A DNA stretch of 64,000 nt. Source: Streptomyces sp. TLI_105 (GTDB lineage: Bacteria > Actinomycetota > Actinomycetes > Streptomycetales > Streptomycetaceae). Positions 1 to 8,230 of the stretch are shown here, piece after piece (the stretch's first letter is position 1; the number at the start of each line of letters is the position of its first letter). Under the pieces are notes generated by a model, which did no database searches, had not been told where the DNA came from, and was given only the letters and a program-made list of their open reading frames with translations. The stretch is taken from the NCBI RefSeq assembly GCF_900105415.1, contig NZ_FNSM01000001.1, positions 1,922,001 through 1,986,000 of the forward strand, in the 5' to 3' direction. The translations under genes were made by a program, and so were the position numbers.

Positions 1-1590
1 CCGGTCCGAGAGCAGCAGAGGCTCGGCGCACTGCCCGTGGCCCGCGCCCGGCCTGCCGCCGTCCCCTTCGATCCTGGCCTTCACCTGGTCGTAGATGTCC
101 TGCACGGCCGGATGCAGGTCGGGCTTGGCCTGGCCCTCGAACTTGGTCGCGCTGGTCTGGCTGGTGACGACGCCGTCGTGGAGCAGTCCGCCTGCGCAGG
201 CGTTGTCCTTGACGAGGTGCTCGCCGACCGGGAAGCGGGTCTTGGCCAGGTCGATCTGGTGCTTGGGGTCGTTCTCGTTCTCCGGATCCGCCCTGCGCGC
301 CCGGTCGGCGAGGTCGCGGGCCTCCTGGACGAGGGCCTCGCGCTGCTGCTCGGGGGTCAGGTGGCTCACGTCGAGCGGGTCGGTGCGGTGGTGGCGCATG
401 GTGCCGGCGGAGCTGCCGTGCCAGGGCGGGGCCGGGGTGATGCGGTTGCCGCCGGGGTTGTTCCCGGAGCCGCCGTTGCCTCCACCGCCGGGAGGGTTGC
501 CGTTCCCGCCGCCACCGCCGCCGCCCGCGCCGCCCTTGCCCCCCTTGTCGTGGTCGCCCTTGCGCTGGCGGGCGAAGCGGTCGCGGAGGTCGTCGTCGGT
601 GTTCTTGTGGTCGACGGAGATCTGCTTGACGACCTTGGGCAGCGTCTGGCCGACGTGGTCGCCCATCGACTTCGCCGCCTTGGTCAGGGCCTCCATCGCC
701 TTGTCCGCGATCGGGTCGATCGCCTCGGCGATCGAGTCGCGCCCCCGGGTGCGGCCGTGCGCGGTCTTCGCCTTCGTGAGTTTGCCCGTCGTCTTCCCGT
801 GGATGCGCACGCTGACGGTGTTGAGCTGGGTGGAGGCGTGGTCGTGCTCGGCGTGCTCGATGTGCAGGTTCTTCAGCCCGCTGCCCTTGGAGCCGCCGCC
901 CCCGCCGCCGCCGGCCGAGGCCAGGTTCAGGCTCTCCTTGCCCGACTGCACCCCGTCCTTGAAGCCGTCCGTGCCGGCCTTCTTGGTCTGGTCGAGGTCC
1001 ACGCCGTCCTGCAGGCCGATCGCCATCGCGCCCAGCTGCACGACCAGGTCCGCCGCCATGCCCTCCAGGGCCGCGACCGCCGGCTCGGTCAGCGCGGAGA
1101 CGACGTACCCGACGGCCTCCTCCACGCACTCCTTGATCAGCCGCTTGATGACCTCCTGCGTGGCCCGCATCGCGCCCGCGCCGATCAGCGCCGACAGACC
1201 GCCGGTCACCGGGATCAGCGAGAGCGCGATGCCCGCCTCGGAGGCGAGGTAGCCCAGCTGCGCCAGCGCCGCGAACTTCATGCCCTCCACGGCGCCGGCC
1301 GCCAGGTCCAGGCCGCCCGCGATCGTCCGGGCCGCGCCGGCGATGTCCTTGAAGTGCTTGCCCTTGACCTTCTGCCAGTGCTCGTCGAGGGCGTCGATCG
1401 CCTCGCCCTGGCCCGAGGACAACAGCCGCTCGAAGTGGTTGTTCGCGAGCTGGCCGTCGTCCTCCAGGTCGTCCGCGAACTCCCTGAGCGCGTCCGCCAT
1501 CTCGCGGTACGCGTCCTCGTCGACGTTCGGCCAGGCCACACCGATCAGATCGAGAAGGGTGTCGGCCCAGTCCGGAACCGTGACAGCCAT
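1..1590 (-). CDS. Secreted polymorphic toxin, CpnT/WXG100-type N-terminus with YwqJ-like deaminase domain (partial, C-terminus beyond window)
   Basis: The frame is open from an ATG at 1590 to the left edge (530 residues) with no stop, so the C-terminus is missing. Residues 1-100 resemble the helical N-terminal domain of CpnT-like type VII secretion effectors, with a WPNVDEDAYREMADAL stretch and a later HW motif. Residues about 110-240 are helical and hydrophobic. Residues about 370-410 are a Gly/Asn/Pro linker. From about residue 470 the sequence carries DGVVTSQTS, LHPAVQDI and GHGQCAEP, which I read as the start of a YwqJ-type nucleic-acid deaminase fold; the CAE motif would hold a zinc-ligand Cys and catalytic Glu. 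Likely an ESX-exported antibacterial toxin; its immunity gene would lie off the left edge. The domain names come from motif recognition only. Confidence 0.75.
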   Translation of the reverse strand, partial: MAVTVPDWADTLLDLIGVAWPNVDEDAYREMADALREFADDLEDDGQLANNHFERLLSSGQGEAIDALDEHWQKVKGKHFKDIAGAARTIAGGLDLAAGAVEGMKFAALAQLGYLASEAGIALSLIPVTGGLSALIGAGAMRATQEVIKRLIKECVEEAVGYVVSALTEPAVAALEGMAADLVVQLGAMAIGLQDGVDLDQTKKAGTDGFKDGVQSGKESLNLASAGGGGGGGSKGSGLKNLHIEHAEHDHASTQLNTVSVRIHGKTTGKLTKAKTAHGRTRGRDSIAEAIDPIADKAMEALTKAAKSMGDHVGQTLPKVVKQISVDHKNTDDDLRDRFARQRKGDHDKGGKGGAGGGGGGGNGNPPGGGGNGGSGNNPGGNRITPAPPWHGSSAGTMRHHRTDPLDVSHLTPEQQREALVQEARDLADRARRADPENENDPKHQIDLAKTRFPVGEHLVKDNACAGGLLHDGVVTSQTSATKFEGQAKPDLHPAVQDIYDQVKARIEGDGGRPGAGHGQCAEPLLLSDR

Positions 1591-1666
1591 GTTCATGCCC
1601 CCGTGTCGGCTGTTTGCAATGCGCAACAGTCCTACCACGGGAGGCGGCTGACGAACCGTCCGGGGG

Positions 1667-2074
1667 TCAGCCCTCCTCGGGCTCCAGCCGCAGCGAGATC
1701 GAGTTGATGCAGTACCGCTGGTCCGTCGGGGTCGGGTAGCCCTCGCCCTCGAAGACGTGGCCCAGGTGGGAGCCGCAGCGGGCGCAGCGGACCTCGGTGC
1801 GGACCATGCCGTGGGAGGTGTCCGCGACGAGCTCGACGGCCTCGCTGTCCTTCGGGTCGTAGAAGGACGGCCAGCCGCAGTGCGACTCGAACTTCTCGTT
1901 CGACGTGAAGAGCTCCGCCCCGCAGGCGCGGCAGGAGTAGACGCCCTTCGTCTTCGTGTCGGTGTACTCACCGCGGAAGGCGGGCTCCGTGCCGGCCAGC
2001 CGGAGCACCTGGTACTCCGACGGGGTCAGCTGCGCCTGCCACTCCTCGTCCGGCTTCTCGACCTCGTACGCCAT
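1667..2074 (-). CDS. msrB: Peptide-methionine (R)-S-oxide reductase MsrB
   Basis: 135 residues, full length for MsrB. It reduces the R-diastereomer of methionine sulfoxide in proteins in the cytoplasm. Two CxxC pairs (C48/C51 in CRAC and C97/C100 in CARC) form the structural zinc site. C122 in RYCINS is the catalytic cysteine and C66 in SHCGWPSF is a possible resolving residue. The gene ends 15 bp before the murC coding end on the same strand side and probably shares the murC transcript. Confidence 0.95.
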   Translation of the reverse strand: MAYEVEKPDEEWQAQLTPSEYQVLRLAGTEPAFRGEYTDTKTKGVYSCRACGAELFTSNEKFESHCGWPSFYDPKDSEAVELVADTSHGMVRTEVRCARCGSHLGHVFEGEGYPTPTDQRYCINSISLRLEPEEG

Positions 2075-2089
2075 CGTTCGTCCACTCCC

Positions 2090-3481
2090 TCAGTTCGACA
2101 GGCGGGCGAGGATCTTCGGACCGAGGTCCGTGACGTCGCCCGCGCCCATCGTGAGAACGAGGTCGCCGGGGCCGGCCATTCCCGCGATCACGTCCGGGAC
2201 GGCGTCCTTGTCGTGGACGGGGGTGACGTCGGCGCCGGCGGCGCGGGCCGCCGTGATGATCAGCTCGCTGGTGACGCCGGGGATCGGGTCCTCGCGGGCC
2301 GGGTAGATGTCGAGGACCACGGAGGCGTCGGCGAGGGCCAGCGCGTCGCCCATCTCCTTGCCCAGTTCCTGGGTGCGGGAGAAGAGGTGCGGCTGGAAGA
2401 CGACGAGGAGGCGGGAGGCCCCGGCGGCGCCGCGCATGGCCTCCAGGTCGGCGGTCATCTCGGTGGGGTGGTGCGCGTACGAGTCGATGACCTGGACGCC
2501 CTTGGCCTCGCCCTTGAGCTGGAGGCGGCGGCCGACGCCGGTGTAGGCGGTGAGGGCCTGGGCGAGCTCGGCCGGGTCGATGCCGACGCGGGCGCCGGCG
2601 GCGAGGGCCGCGGCGGCGTTGTGGGCGTAGTGGCGGCCGGGGACCGAGACGGTGAAGGTGTGCTCGACGCCGTCGAGGAGGACGGTCACCTCGCTCTTCA
2701 TGCCGTTCGGGACGATCTTGAGGATCCGGGCGTCGGAGTCCTCGGACTCGCCGACGGTGACGATGCGCAGGCCGTCGCGGTCCGCGACGCGGCGGGCCAG
2801 CTCGCGGGCGCCCGCGTGCTCGCCGACGACCAGGGTGCCGCCGGGGCGGATCTTGGCGCTGAAGGCCTCGAAGGACTCGTAGATCTCGTCCATCGACGCG
2901 TAGTTCGCGTGGTGGTCCAGCTCGACGTTGAGGACGATCGCGACCTCGGGGTCGTACTTCTGGAAGCTGCGGTCGCTCTCGTCGGCCTCGGCGACGAAGA
3001 TCTCGCCGGCGCCGTGCCGGGCGTTCGTGCCGGGGCCCGCGAGGTCGCCGCCGATGGCGTACGAGGGGTCCAGGCCGAGCTCGGTGAGCGCGACGGCCAG
3101 CATGGAGGTGGTGGTCGTCTTGCCGTGCGTGCCGGCGACGGCGATCGCGCTCAGGCCGTCCATGAGGGAGGCGAGCGCGTCGGAGCGGTGGACGACGGGG
3201 ATGCCGAGCTCGGCGGCGCGGGCCAGCTCGGGGTTGTCGGCGCGGATGGCGCTGGAGACGACGACGGCGGAGGCGTCGTCGGCGAGGTGCTCGGCGGCGT
3301 GGCCGATGTGCACGGTGGCGCCGAGGGCGCGCAGCGACTCGGCGGTCGCGGACTCCTTGGCGTCGCTGCCGGCGACCTTGGCGCCGCGCTGGGCGAGGAT
3401 CTTCGCGATGCCCGACATCCCGGCACCGCCGATGCCGATGAAGTGCGGCCGTTCCATGGCGGCGGGAATGGCGGGTGCCAT
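2090..3481 (-). CDS. murC: UDP-N-acetylmuramate--L-alanine ligase MurC
   Basis: 463 residues. It adds L-alanine to UDP-MurNAc using ATP, the first amino-acid step of peptidoglycan precursor synthesis in the cytosol. The N-terminal Rossmann domain has GIGGAGMSGIA (residues 16-26), the Mur-ligase P-loop GTHGKTTT is at 117-124, and the C-terminal domain shows the YAHHPTE motif. The ATG at 3481 is preceded by GGGGAGA, which supports this start over an inner ATG eight codons later. In actinomycetes murC usually lies in the dcw cluster; here it stands alone with msrB downstream, as I recall for other Streptomyces. Confidence 0.96.
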   Translation of the reverse strand: MAPAIPAAMERPHFIGIGGAGMSGIAKILAQRGAKVAGSDAKESATAESLRALGATVHIGHAAEHLADDASAVVVSSAIRADNPELARAAELGIPVVHRSDALASLMDGLSAIAVAGTHGKTTTTSMLAVALTELGLDPSYAIGGDLAGPGTNARHGAGEIFVAEADESDRSFQKYDPEVAIVLNVELDHHANYASMDEIYESFEAFSAKIRPGGTLVVGEHAGARELARRVADRDGLRIVTVGESEDSDARILKIVPNGMKSEVTVLLDGVEHTFTVSVPGRHYAHNAAAALAAGARVGIDPAELAQALTAYTGVGRRLQLKGEAKGVQVIDSYAHHPTEMTADLEAMRGAAGASRLLVVFQPHLFSRTQELGKEMGDALALADASVVLDIYPAREDPIPGVTSELIITAARAAGADVTPVHDKDAVPDVIAGMAGPGDLVLTMGAGDVTDLGPKILARLSN

Positions 3482-3560
3482 GCGGATCTCTCCCCGGGGT
3501 GGTGGTTCTGGAAGCCTCCAGCCTAGTGGCTCGCGGTCCGGGCTCCGGCGGTCGGCGGGT

Positions 3561-3663
3561 CCGTGTCCGCGTGGGCGCCCCGGCCGTGTCCGCGTGGGCG
3601 GCCCGGCCGTGTCCGCGTGGGCGGCCCGGCCGTGTCCGCGTGGGCGGCCCGGCCGTGTCCGCG
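3561..3663. repeat. 23-bp tandem repeat array upstream of murC
   Basis: The unit GTCCGCGTGGGCGGCCCGGCC plus two bases begins at 3565, 3588, 3611, 3634 and 3657, a period of exactly 23 bp. The inner copies are identical except for one change in the first. The last, partial copy runs into the terminator hairpin arm. The array lies between murC and the next gene upstream, so it probably separates the murC promoter from upstream transcription. Confidence 0.9.
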
Positions 3664-3688
3664 CCCCCTGCACGGGGCGCGGACACGG
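3653..3688 (-). terminator. Intrinsic-type terminator hairpin of the 3697-4167 gene
   Basis: Perfect 15-bp stem: CCGTGTCCGCGCCCC at 3653-3667 pairs with 3674-3688 across a 6-base loop. It lies nine bases past the stop of the gene at 3697-4167. No T-run follows, as is usual in Streptomyces. Confidence 0.8.
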
Positions 3689-3696
3689 GGCGTCCG

Positions 3697-4167
3697 CTAC
3701 TCGCTGTGGGCGAAGAGCTTCAGGACGGGGACGCCGACCTTGTGGCGGGCCCGGGAGGCCCAGTCCCGGTGGAAGAACTCCTCCACGTAGTGCGGGGCGG
3801 TGAGAACGATCACCTCGTCCGCCTTCGACTCGTCGACCACCGCCTTCATCTTGTCGAGCGGGTGGTCCTCGACGACCTGGCCGACCGCTTCGCAGCCGGC
3901 CTTCCTCAGGGCCTGGAGGGAGACCTCCAGGGCCTGCTCGGCGGGTCCTCTGGCCGCCTTGCCCTCCGGTTCGTCGCCCTCGCGGGCGGCGTCCTTGAGC
4001 TCGCCCATGGCGACGTCGTCGATGGCGCGCAGCAGTACATCGGCCTGGTCACCACGCGGCTGCATGAGAACGATGAAGGACATGCCCTCGTCGCCGTGCA
4101 GGGTGGTGACGAATTCCACGTCGACGGACGTGAGGGGCTTCTCGATCATCAGAACGCTTGTGAACAA
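3697..4167 (-). CDS. Universal-stress-like conserved protein (often misnamed indole-3-glycerol phosphate synthase)
   Basis: 156 residues from a TTG at 4167, preceded by GAAGGG. An ATG six codons later (4149) has no ribosome site. I recall Streptomyces homologues starting MFTSVLMIEK, which matches the TTG start. The C-terminal half has alternating beta/alpha character, ending VIVLTAPHYVEEFFHRDWAS and VGVPVLKLF, like a UspA/Rossmann-type fold. There is no TIM barrel and no TrpC motif, so the name indole-3-glycerol phosphate synthase found on homologues looks wrong. The function is unknown; a small-ligand-binding stress role is an inference. Confidence 0.8.
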   Translation of the reverse strand: MFTSVLMIEKPLTSVDVEFVTTLHGDEGMSFIVLMQPRGDQADVLLRAIDDVAMGELKDAAREGDEPEGKAARGPAEQALEVSLQALRKAGCEAVGQVVEDHPLDKMKAVVDESKADEVIVLTAPHYVEEFFHRDWASRARHKVGVPVLKLFAHSE

Positions 4168-4273
4168 CTCAGGAGCCCTTCTGCGGAAACCATCCTTCCC
4201 CGTGCCCGCACGGGGTCTGCGACAGTAAGTGTGCCCAGTCGGCGCTAAGCGGAACGGCAAATTCCGCCGATTG

Positions 4274-5065
4274 TCAGATCCGACGGTAGCGGGTGAAGAG
4301 GAAGCCGTCCTGCTCCAGCACGGAAGCCACCTGGAAGCGTGTCGGGACGGCCACGGTGGGGCCCCCGGCGATCCGTTGGGCGTCACCCGCCGTCATCGTC
4401 GGCGAGATCGTCAGACACAGCTCGTCCAGGACGTCCGCCCCCACGAACTGACCGAGCAGCCGGGGCCCGCCCTCGGTCAGCTGGCGGCGCAGCCCGCGCT
4501 CCGCGAGCACCGCCACCGCACGGGCCGGCATCACCCGGGCCCCGTCGCCCGCGAAGAGCACCTCGGCGCCCGCCTCCCGGGCGGCCCGGATCCGGTCGGC
4601 GGGCGCTCCGGAGCCGGTGAGGACCACGGTCGGCACCAGCGGCTCGGTGAAGAGCGGCAGCGAGAAGTCCAGGTCGAGGGAGGCGCTGACCACGGCGATC
4701 ACGGGGGCCGGGCCCTGGCCCGCGGCGGCCCGGCGGTCCGTGAAGGCCTCCCGCGCCCGGGCCGGGCGGTAGCCCTCCAGGCGGACCGTTTCGGCGCCGA
4801 CCACGACCACGTCGGCGAGCCCGCGCAGGATGCCGAAGATCCGCATGTCGGTCTCGGAGGAGAGCGGCTGGGAGCGCCCGTCGTGTTGACCGGCGCCGTC
4901 GAGCGAGGAGACCATGTTGGCCCGCAGCCAGGTGCCGTCGCCCTCCGGATACGCGTAGGCGTCGGCGAGGGCGTCGAGCGACCACTCGCGATCGGAGGCG
5001 GGCGACCACCCCTGGTCGGAGGCGGTCGATGCTGTCATGTCCGTCACAGGGAAGAGCTGGCGCAT
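4274..5065 (-). CDS. Pyrimidine reductase / RibD C-terminal (DHFR-like) family protein
   Basis: 263 residues with the RibD_C reductase fold: LRANMVSSLDGAG near residue 50, a VVVGAETVR segment near 90, and the NADPH-binding motif LTEGGPRLLGQ near 205. Family members reduce deaminated riboflavin-pathway pyrimidines or related substrates with NADPH. This copy has no deaminase half and is far from rib genes, so its substrate is open. It starts at an ATG at 5065, divergent from zapE with 36 bp between them. Confidence 0.85.
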   Translation of the reverse strand: MRQLFPVTDMTASTASDQGWSPASDREWSLDALADAYAYPEGDGTWLRANMVSSLDGAGQHDGRSQPLSSETDMRIFGILRGLADVVVVGAETVRLEGYRPARAREAFTDRRAAAGQGPAPVIAVVSASLDLDFSLPLFTEPLVPTVVLTGSGAPADRIRAAREAGAEVLFAGDGARVMPARAVAVLAERGLRRQLTEGGPRLLGQFVGADVLDELCLTISPTMTAGDAQRIAGGPTVAVPTRFQVASVLEQDGFLFTRYRRI

Positions 5066-5101
5066 CCTCGCAGTCTGGCACGGCGCTTACAGTGGGGAAC
5101 T

Positions 5102-6187
5102 GTGTCGACCCGTGCCTTCATCGAAGCGGCTTCCCCGGAAGCGGCCCCGCTCTCGCTCTGCTCCCGAGAGCCCCATGTCCCCGCCGACCGCCTCGTCGCG
5201 GAGATGGTGCCGCCGCCGCGCTTCGACTCCGTCCGCTTCGACACGTACCTGCCCGACCCGAACCAGCCGAGCCAGACGGACGCCGTCAAGGCCCTGAGCG
5301 CCTTCGCCGAGGGCCTCGGCGGAGCGCACGCCTCCGGCGCCGGCAAGCGCCGCTGGTTCGCGAAGAAGCCGGCCGCCCCGAGCGGCCCCCGCGGGGTCTA
5401 CCTGGACGGCGGGTACGGCGTCGGCAAGACCCACCTGCTCGCCTCGCTGTGGCACGCGACCCCCGCGGAGCCCGCGCTGAAAGCATTCGGCACCTTCGTC
5501 GAGCTGACCAACCTGGTCGGCGCGCTCGGCTTCCAGCAGACCGTGAAGACGCTCAGCGGACACCGTCTCCTCTGCATCGACGAGTTCGAGCTCGACGACC
5601 CGGGCGACACCGTCCTCGTCTCCAGCCTCCTCGGCAAGCTCGTCGAGTCGGGCGTGGCCCTCGCCGCCACCTCGAACACGCTCCCGGGCAAGCTCGGCGA
5701 GGGCCGCTTCGCCGCCGCCGACTTCCTCCGCGAGATCCAGGGGCTCTCCGCCCACTTCCGGCCGCTGCGGATCGACGGCGAGGACTACCGCCACCGCGGT
5801 CTGCCCGAAGCCCCGTCCCCGTACTCCGACCAGGTCGTCACCCAGACCGCGTACGCGACGCCGGGCGCCTCCCTCGACGACTTCCCGCATCTGCTCGAAC
5901 ACCTGGCCAGGGTTCACCCGAGCCGGTACGGCGCCCTCACGGACGAGCTCAGCGCCGTCTGCCTCACCGACGTCCAGCCGGTCCCGGACCAGTCCACGGC
6001 GCTGCGGCTCGTCGTCCTCGCCGACCGGCTCTACGACCGCGAGATACCCGTGCTCGCCTCCGGTCTCCCCTTCGACAGGCTGTTCAGCGAGGAGATGCTG
6101 AACGGCGGCTACCGCAAGAAGTACTTCCGGGCGATCTCGCGGCTCACCGCGCTCGCCCGCGACGCGAAGGGACTCGTCGCGCAGTAG
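5102..6187 (+). CDS. zapE: Cell division ATPase ZapE (AFG1-like)
   Basis: 361 residues from a GTG. The AAA-type Walker A is GGYGVGKT (103-110), with K109. The Walker B is LLCIDEFE, with D160/E161. The LFSEEMLNGGYRKKYFRAISRL tail is typical of the AFG1/ZapE family. In E. coli ZapE acts on FtsZ rings under stress; the actinobacterial role is less clear. The GTG is only four bases after GGGGA, so an internal ATG at 5203 is an alternative start, but I recall homologues beginning at STRAFIE. Confidence 0.88.
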   Translation: MSTRAFIEAASPEAAPLSLCSREPHVPADRLVAEMVPPPRFDSVRFDTYLPDPNQPSQTDAVKALSAFAEGLGGAHASGAGKRRWFAKKPAAPSGPRGVYLDGGYGVGKTHLLASLWHATPAEPALKAFGTFVELTNLVGALGFQQTVKTLSGHRLLCIDEFELDDPGDTVLVSSLLGKLVESGVALAATSNTLPGKLGEGRFAAADFLREIQGLSAHFRPLRIDGEDYRHRGLPEAPSPYSDQVVTQTAYATPGASLDDFPHLLEHLARVHPSRYGALTDELSAVCLTDVQPVPDQSTALRLVVLADRLYDREIPVLASGLPFDRLFSEEMLNGGYRKKYFRAISRLTALARDAKGLVAQ

Positions 6188-6221
6188 CTTGGGGGCCGTA
6201 CCCGATCGAAAGGGATCCACC

Positions 6222-6647
6222 ATGGCCACCGTGCGTCACGCCCACACCGTCTGGCAGGGCGACCTCCTCAAGGGCTCCGGCGTCGTCACCCTCGACTCCT
6301 CCGGTCTCGGCTCGTACGACGTCTCCTGGCCGGCCCGGTCTGAGGAGCCCAACGGCAAGACCAGCCCCGAGGAGCTCATCGCCGCCGCGCACTCCTCCTG
6401 CTTCTCGATGGCCTTCTCCAACGGTCTGGCCAAGGCGGGCCACGCCCCCGACCGCCTGGAGACGAAGGCCGACGTCACGTTCCAGCCGGGCGAGGGCATC
6501 ACCGGCATCCACCTGACCGTGCGCGGCACGGTCTCCGGCCTGGACGCGGACGAGTTCCAGGCGCTCGCCGAGGACGCGAAGAAGAACTGCCCGGTCAGCC
6601 AGGCGCTCACGGGCACGACCATCACCCTCACCGCCGAACTGGCCTGA
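6222..6647 (+). CDS. OsmC/Ohr-family peroxiredoxin
   Basis: 141 residues, full length for OsmC. The two redox cysteines are in AAAHSSCFSMAF and in NCPVSQAL, matching the peroxidatic and resolving cysteines of thiol-dependent organic hydroperoxide reductases. It lies 34 bp after zapE with AAAGGGAT ahead of the ATG and may be cotranscribed with it. The subtype (OsmC versus Ohr) is judged from the CPVS motif as OsmC and is less certain. Confidence 0.93.
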   Translation: MATVRHAHTVWQGDLLKGSGVVTLDSSGLGSYDVSWPARSEEPNGKTSPEELIAAAHSSCFSMAFSNGLAKAGHAPDRLETKADVTFQPGEGITGIHLTVRGTVSGLDADEFQALAEDAKKNCPVSQALTGTTITLTAELA

Positions 6648-6782
6648 CGTCAGGTCAGGACACACGCCACACGGGGCAGTTGTGGCCCGCATGGTTCACG
6701 CGCCACGAGGGTGCGTGATACACACGTGCGGGTCACACGTCACCTCACACACACCTGTCCGCCAACAGGAAGTGGTTGCCCC

Positions 6783-8162
6783 ATGTCCGCAACGCGACGT
6801 CAGATCCTCTCCCGCACCGGCGCGTCCGTCGCCGGGATCGCCTTCACGGGCGCCCTCTCCGAACTCTTCGCCGGAAGCGCCGCGGCCGCCGGAAGCGCCG
6901 CGGCCGCGAGCCGCCGGGGAGGCTACGGCCCCCTCGTACCGGACCCGGACGGCCTCCTCGACCTCCCCGCCGGCTTCCGCTACAAGGTGCTCTCCCGGCA
7001 GGGCGACCCGCTCCGCTCCGGCGAGGGACTCGTCCCCAGCAACCACGACGGCATGGGCGCCTTCGCCGGCCGCCGCGGCCGGGTGCACCTCGTCCGCAAC
7101 CACGAGAACCGGGTCACCGGGAAGATCGCCGTCCCCACCGTCCCCGGCCTCACGTACGACCCGGCGGGCAAGGGCGGCTGCACGGTCCTCGAACTCGACG
7201 GACGGAACGACGTCCTGGGCGAGCGGGTCGCCATCGCCGGGACCGCCGTCAACTGCGCGGGCGGCCACACGCCGTGGAACACCTGGCTGACCTGCGAGGA
7301 GACCGAGGACCGGGCCGGCACCAACGGCTACACCAAGGACCACGGCTTCGTCTTCGAGGTCGACGGAGCCGACCCGCACCGCACCGGGGCCGTCCCTCTC
7401 ACCGCGATGGGCCGCTTCCAGCACGAGGCCGTCGCCGTCGACCCCACGAGCGGCATCGTGTACGAGACGGAGGACGCCTTCGAACGGCCCTTCGGGCTCT
7501 TCTACCGCTTCCTTCCCGAGAAGCCGCTCGGCGGCACCGGCTCGCTGCGCGCGGGCGGCACCCTGGAGGCCATGCGGGTGCCCGGCGTGCCCGACCTCTC
7601 CGTCGTCCAGGAGACCGGCGCCCGCTTCGAGGGCATCGAGTGGGTCCCCGTACCGGACCCCCTGGCGACCGGGACCCCGATCCGGCACCAGGACTTCGGG
7701 CCCAGGGGCATCACGCACGCCCAGAAGCTGGAGGGCTGCTACTGGGGCGGGCGAGCCGTCTACTTCGTGTCCTCCTTCGCACGGGCCAGGGACGGCTCGG
7801 CCGCCACGCACTTCGGCCAGGTGTGGAAGTACGAGCCGCACAGGAGGCGGCTCACCCTCGTCGTGGTCTTCGGCCCGAGCACCGACGTCCGGCTCCCCGG
7901 CGAGTCCCCGGACAACATCTGTCTGGCGCCGACCGGAGGCCTGATGGTCTGCGAGGACGGCGACGGGGCGCAGCACGTCTTCGGGGTGAGCGAGAAGGGC
8001 GAGGTGTACGCGGTCGCGAGGGGCGCGCAGAACATCGGCAGTCCGGAGGCCCCGGAGTGGGGCGAGTTCGCGGGCGTCACCTTCTCCCCGGACGGCGCGA
8101 CCATGTACGTCAACTGCTACACGCCCGGCACGACGTTCGCGGTGACGGGCCCCTGGTGCTGA
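6783..8162 (+). CDS. Tat-exported PhoX-like (DUF839) phosphatase-family protein
   Basis: 459 residues. The N-terminus has the twin-arginine motif RRQILSRTGASVAG followed by an Ala-rich cleavage region near residue 40. The mature part resembles DUF839/PhoX beta-propeller proteins: LVPSNHDGMGAF, VRNHENR, GTAVNCAGGHTPWNTWLTCEET and DNICLAPTGGLMVCEDGD. PhoX enzymes are exported, calcium/iron-dependent alkaline phosphatases; family members vary, so phosphatase activity is inferred. It starts at an ATG at 6783 with AGGAAG upstream. No clear phosphate-box array was found in the 135-bp upstream gap. Confidence 0.85.
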   Translation: MSATRRQILSRTGASVAGIAFTGALSELFAGSAAAAGSAAAASRRGGYGPLVPDPDGLLDLPAGFRYKVLSRQGDPLRSGEGLVPSNHDGMGAFAGRRGRVHLVRNHENRVTGKIAVPTVPGLTYDPAGKGGCTVLELDGRNDVLGERVAIAGTAVNCAGGHTPWNTWLTCEETEDRAGTNGYTKDHGFVFEVDGADPHRTGAVPLTAMGRFQHEAVAVDPTSGIVYETEDAFERPFGLFYRFLPEKPLGGTGSLRAGGTLEAMRVPGVPDLSVVQETGARFEGIEWVPVPDPLATGTPIRHQDFGPRGITHAQKLEGCYWGGRAVYFVSSFARARDGSAATHFGQVWKYEPHRRRLTLVVVFGPSTDVRLPGESPDNICLAPTGGLMVCEDGDGAQHVFGVSEKGEVYAVARGAQNIGSPEAPEWGEFAGVTFSPDGATMYVNCYTPGTTFAVTGPWC

Positions 8163-8230
8163 GCTAGCGGGCGCCCGGGATCCGTCGCACGATCGGGAGA
8201 GGACGATCGGCGCGACGGAAGGGGCGACGG

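Noticed and set aside
37..1707. Long plus-strand open frame of 556 codons
   Set aside because: It is antisense to the toxin gene; its low-complexity Val/Arg/Ala composition is a GC-skew shadow and has no ribosome site.
1757..3526. Long plus-strand frame antisense to msrB and murC
   Set aside because: A complementary-frame artefact of high GC with no recognisable domain.
3697..4167. Indole-3-glycerol phosphate synthase
   Set aside because: Too short and lacks TrpC motifs; described as Usp-like instead.
6648..6782. Possible PHO boxes upstream of the PhoX-like gene
   Set aside because: Only one GTTCACGCGCC-like unit is convincing; other TCAC repeats are at 7 and 12-base spacing rather than 11, so no array is claimed.
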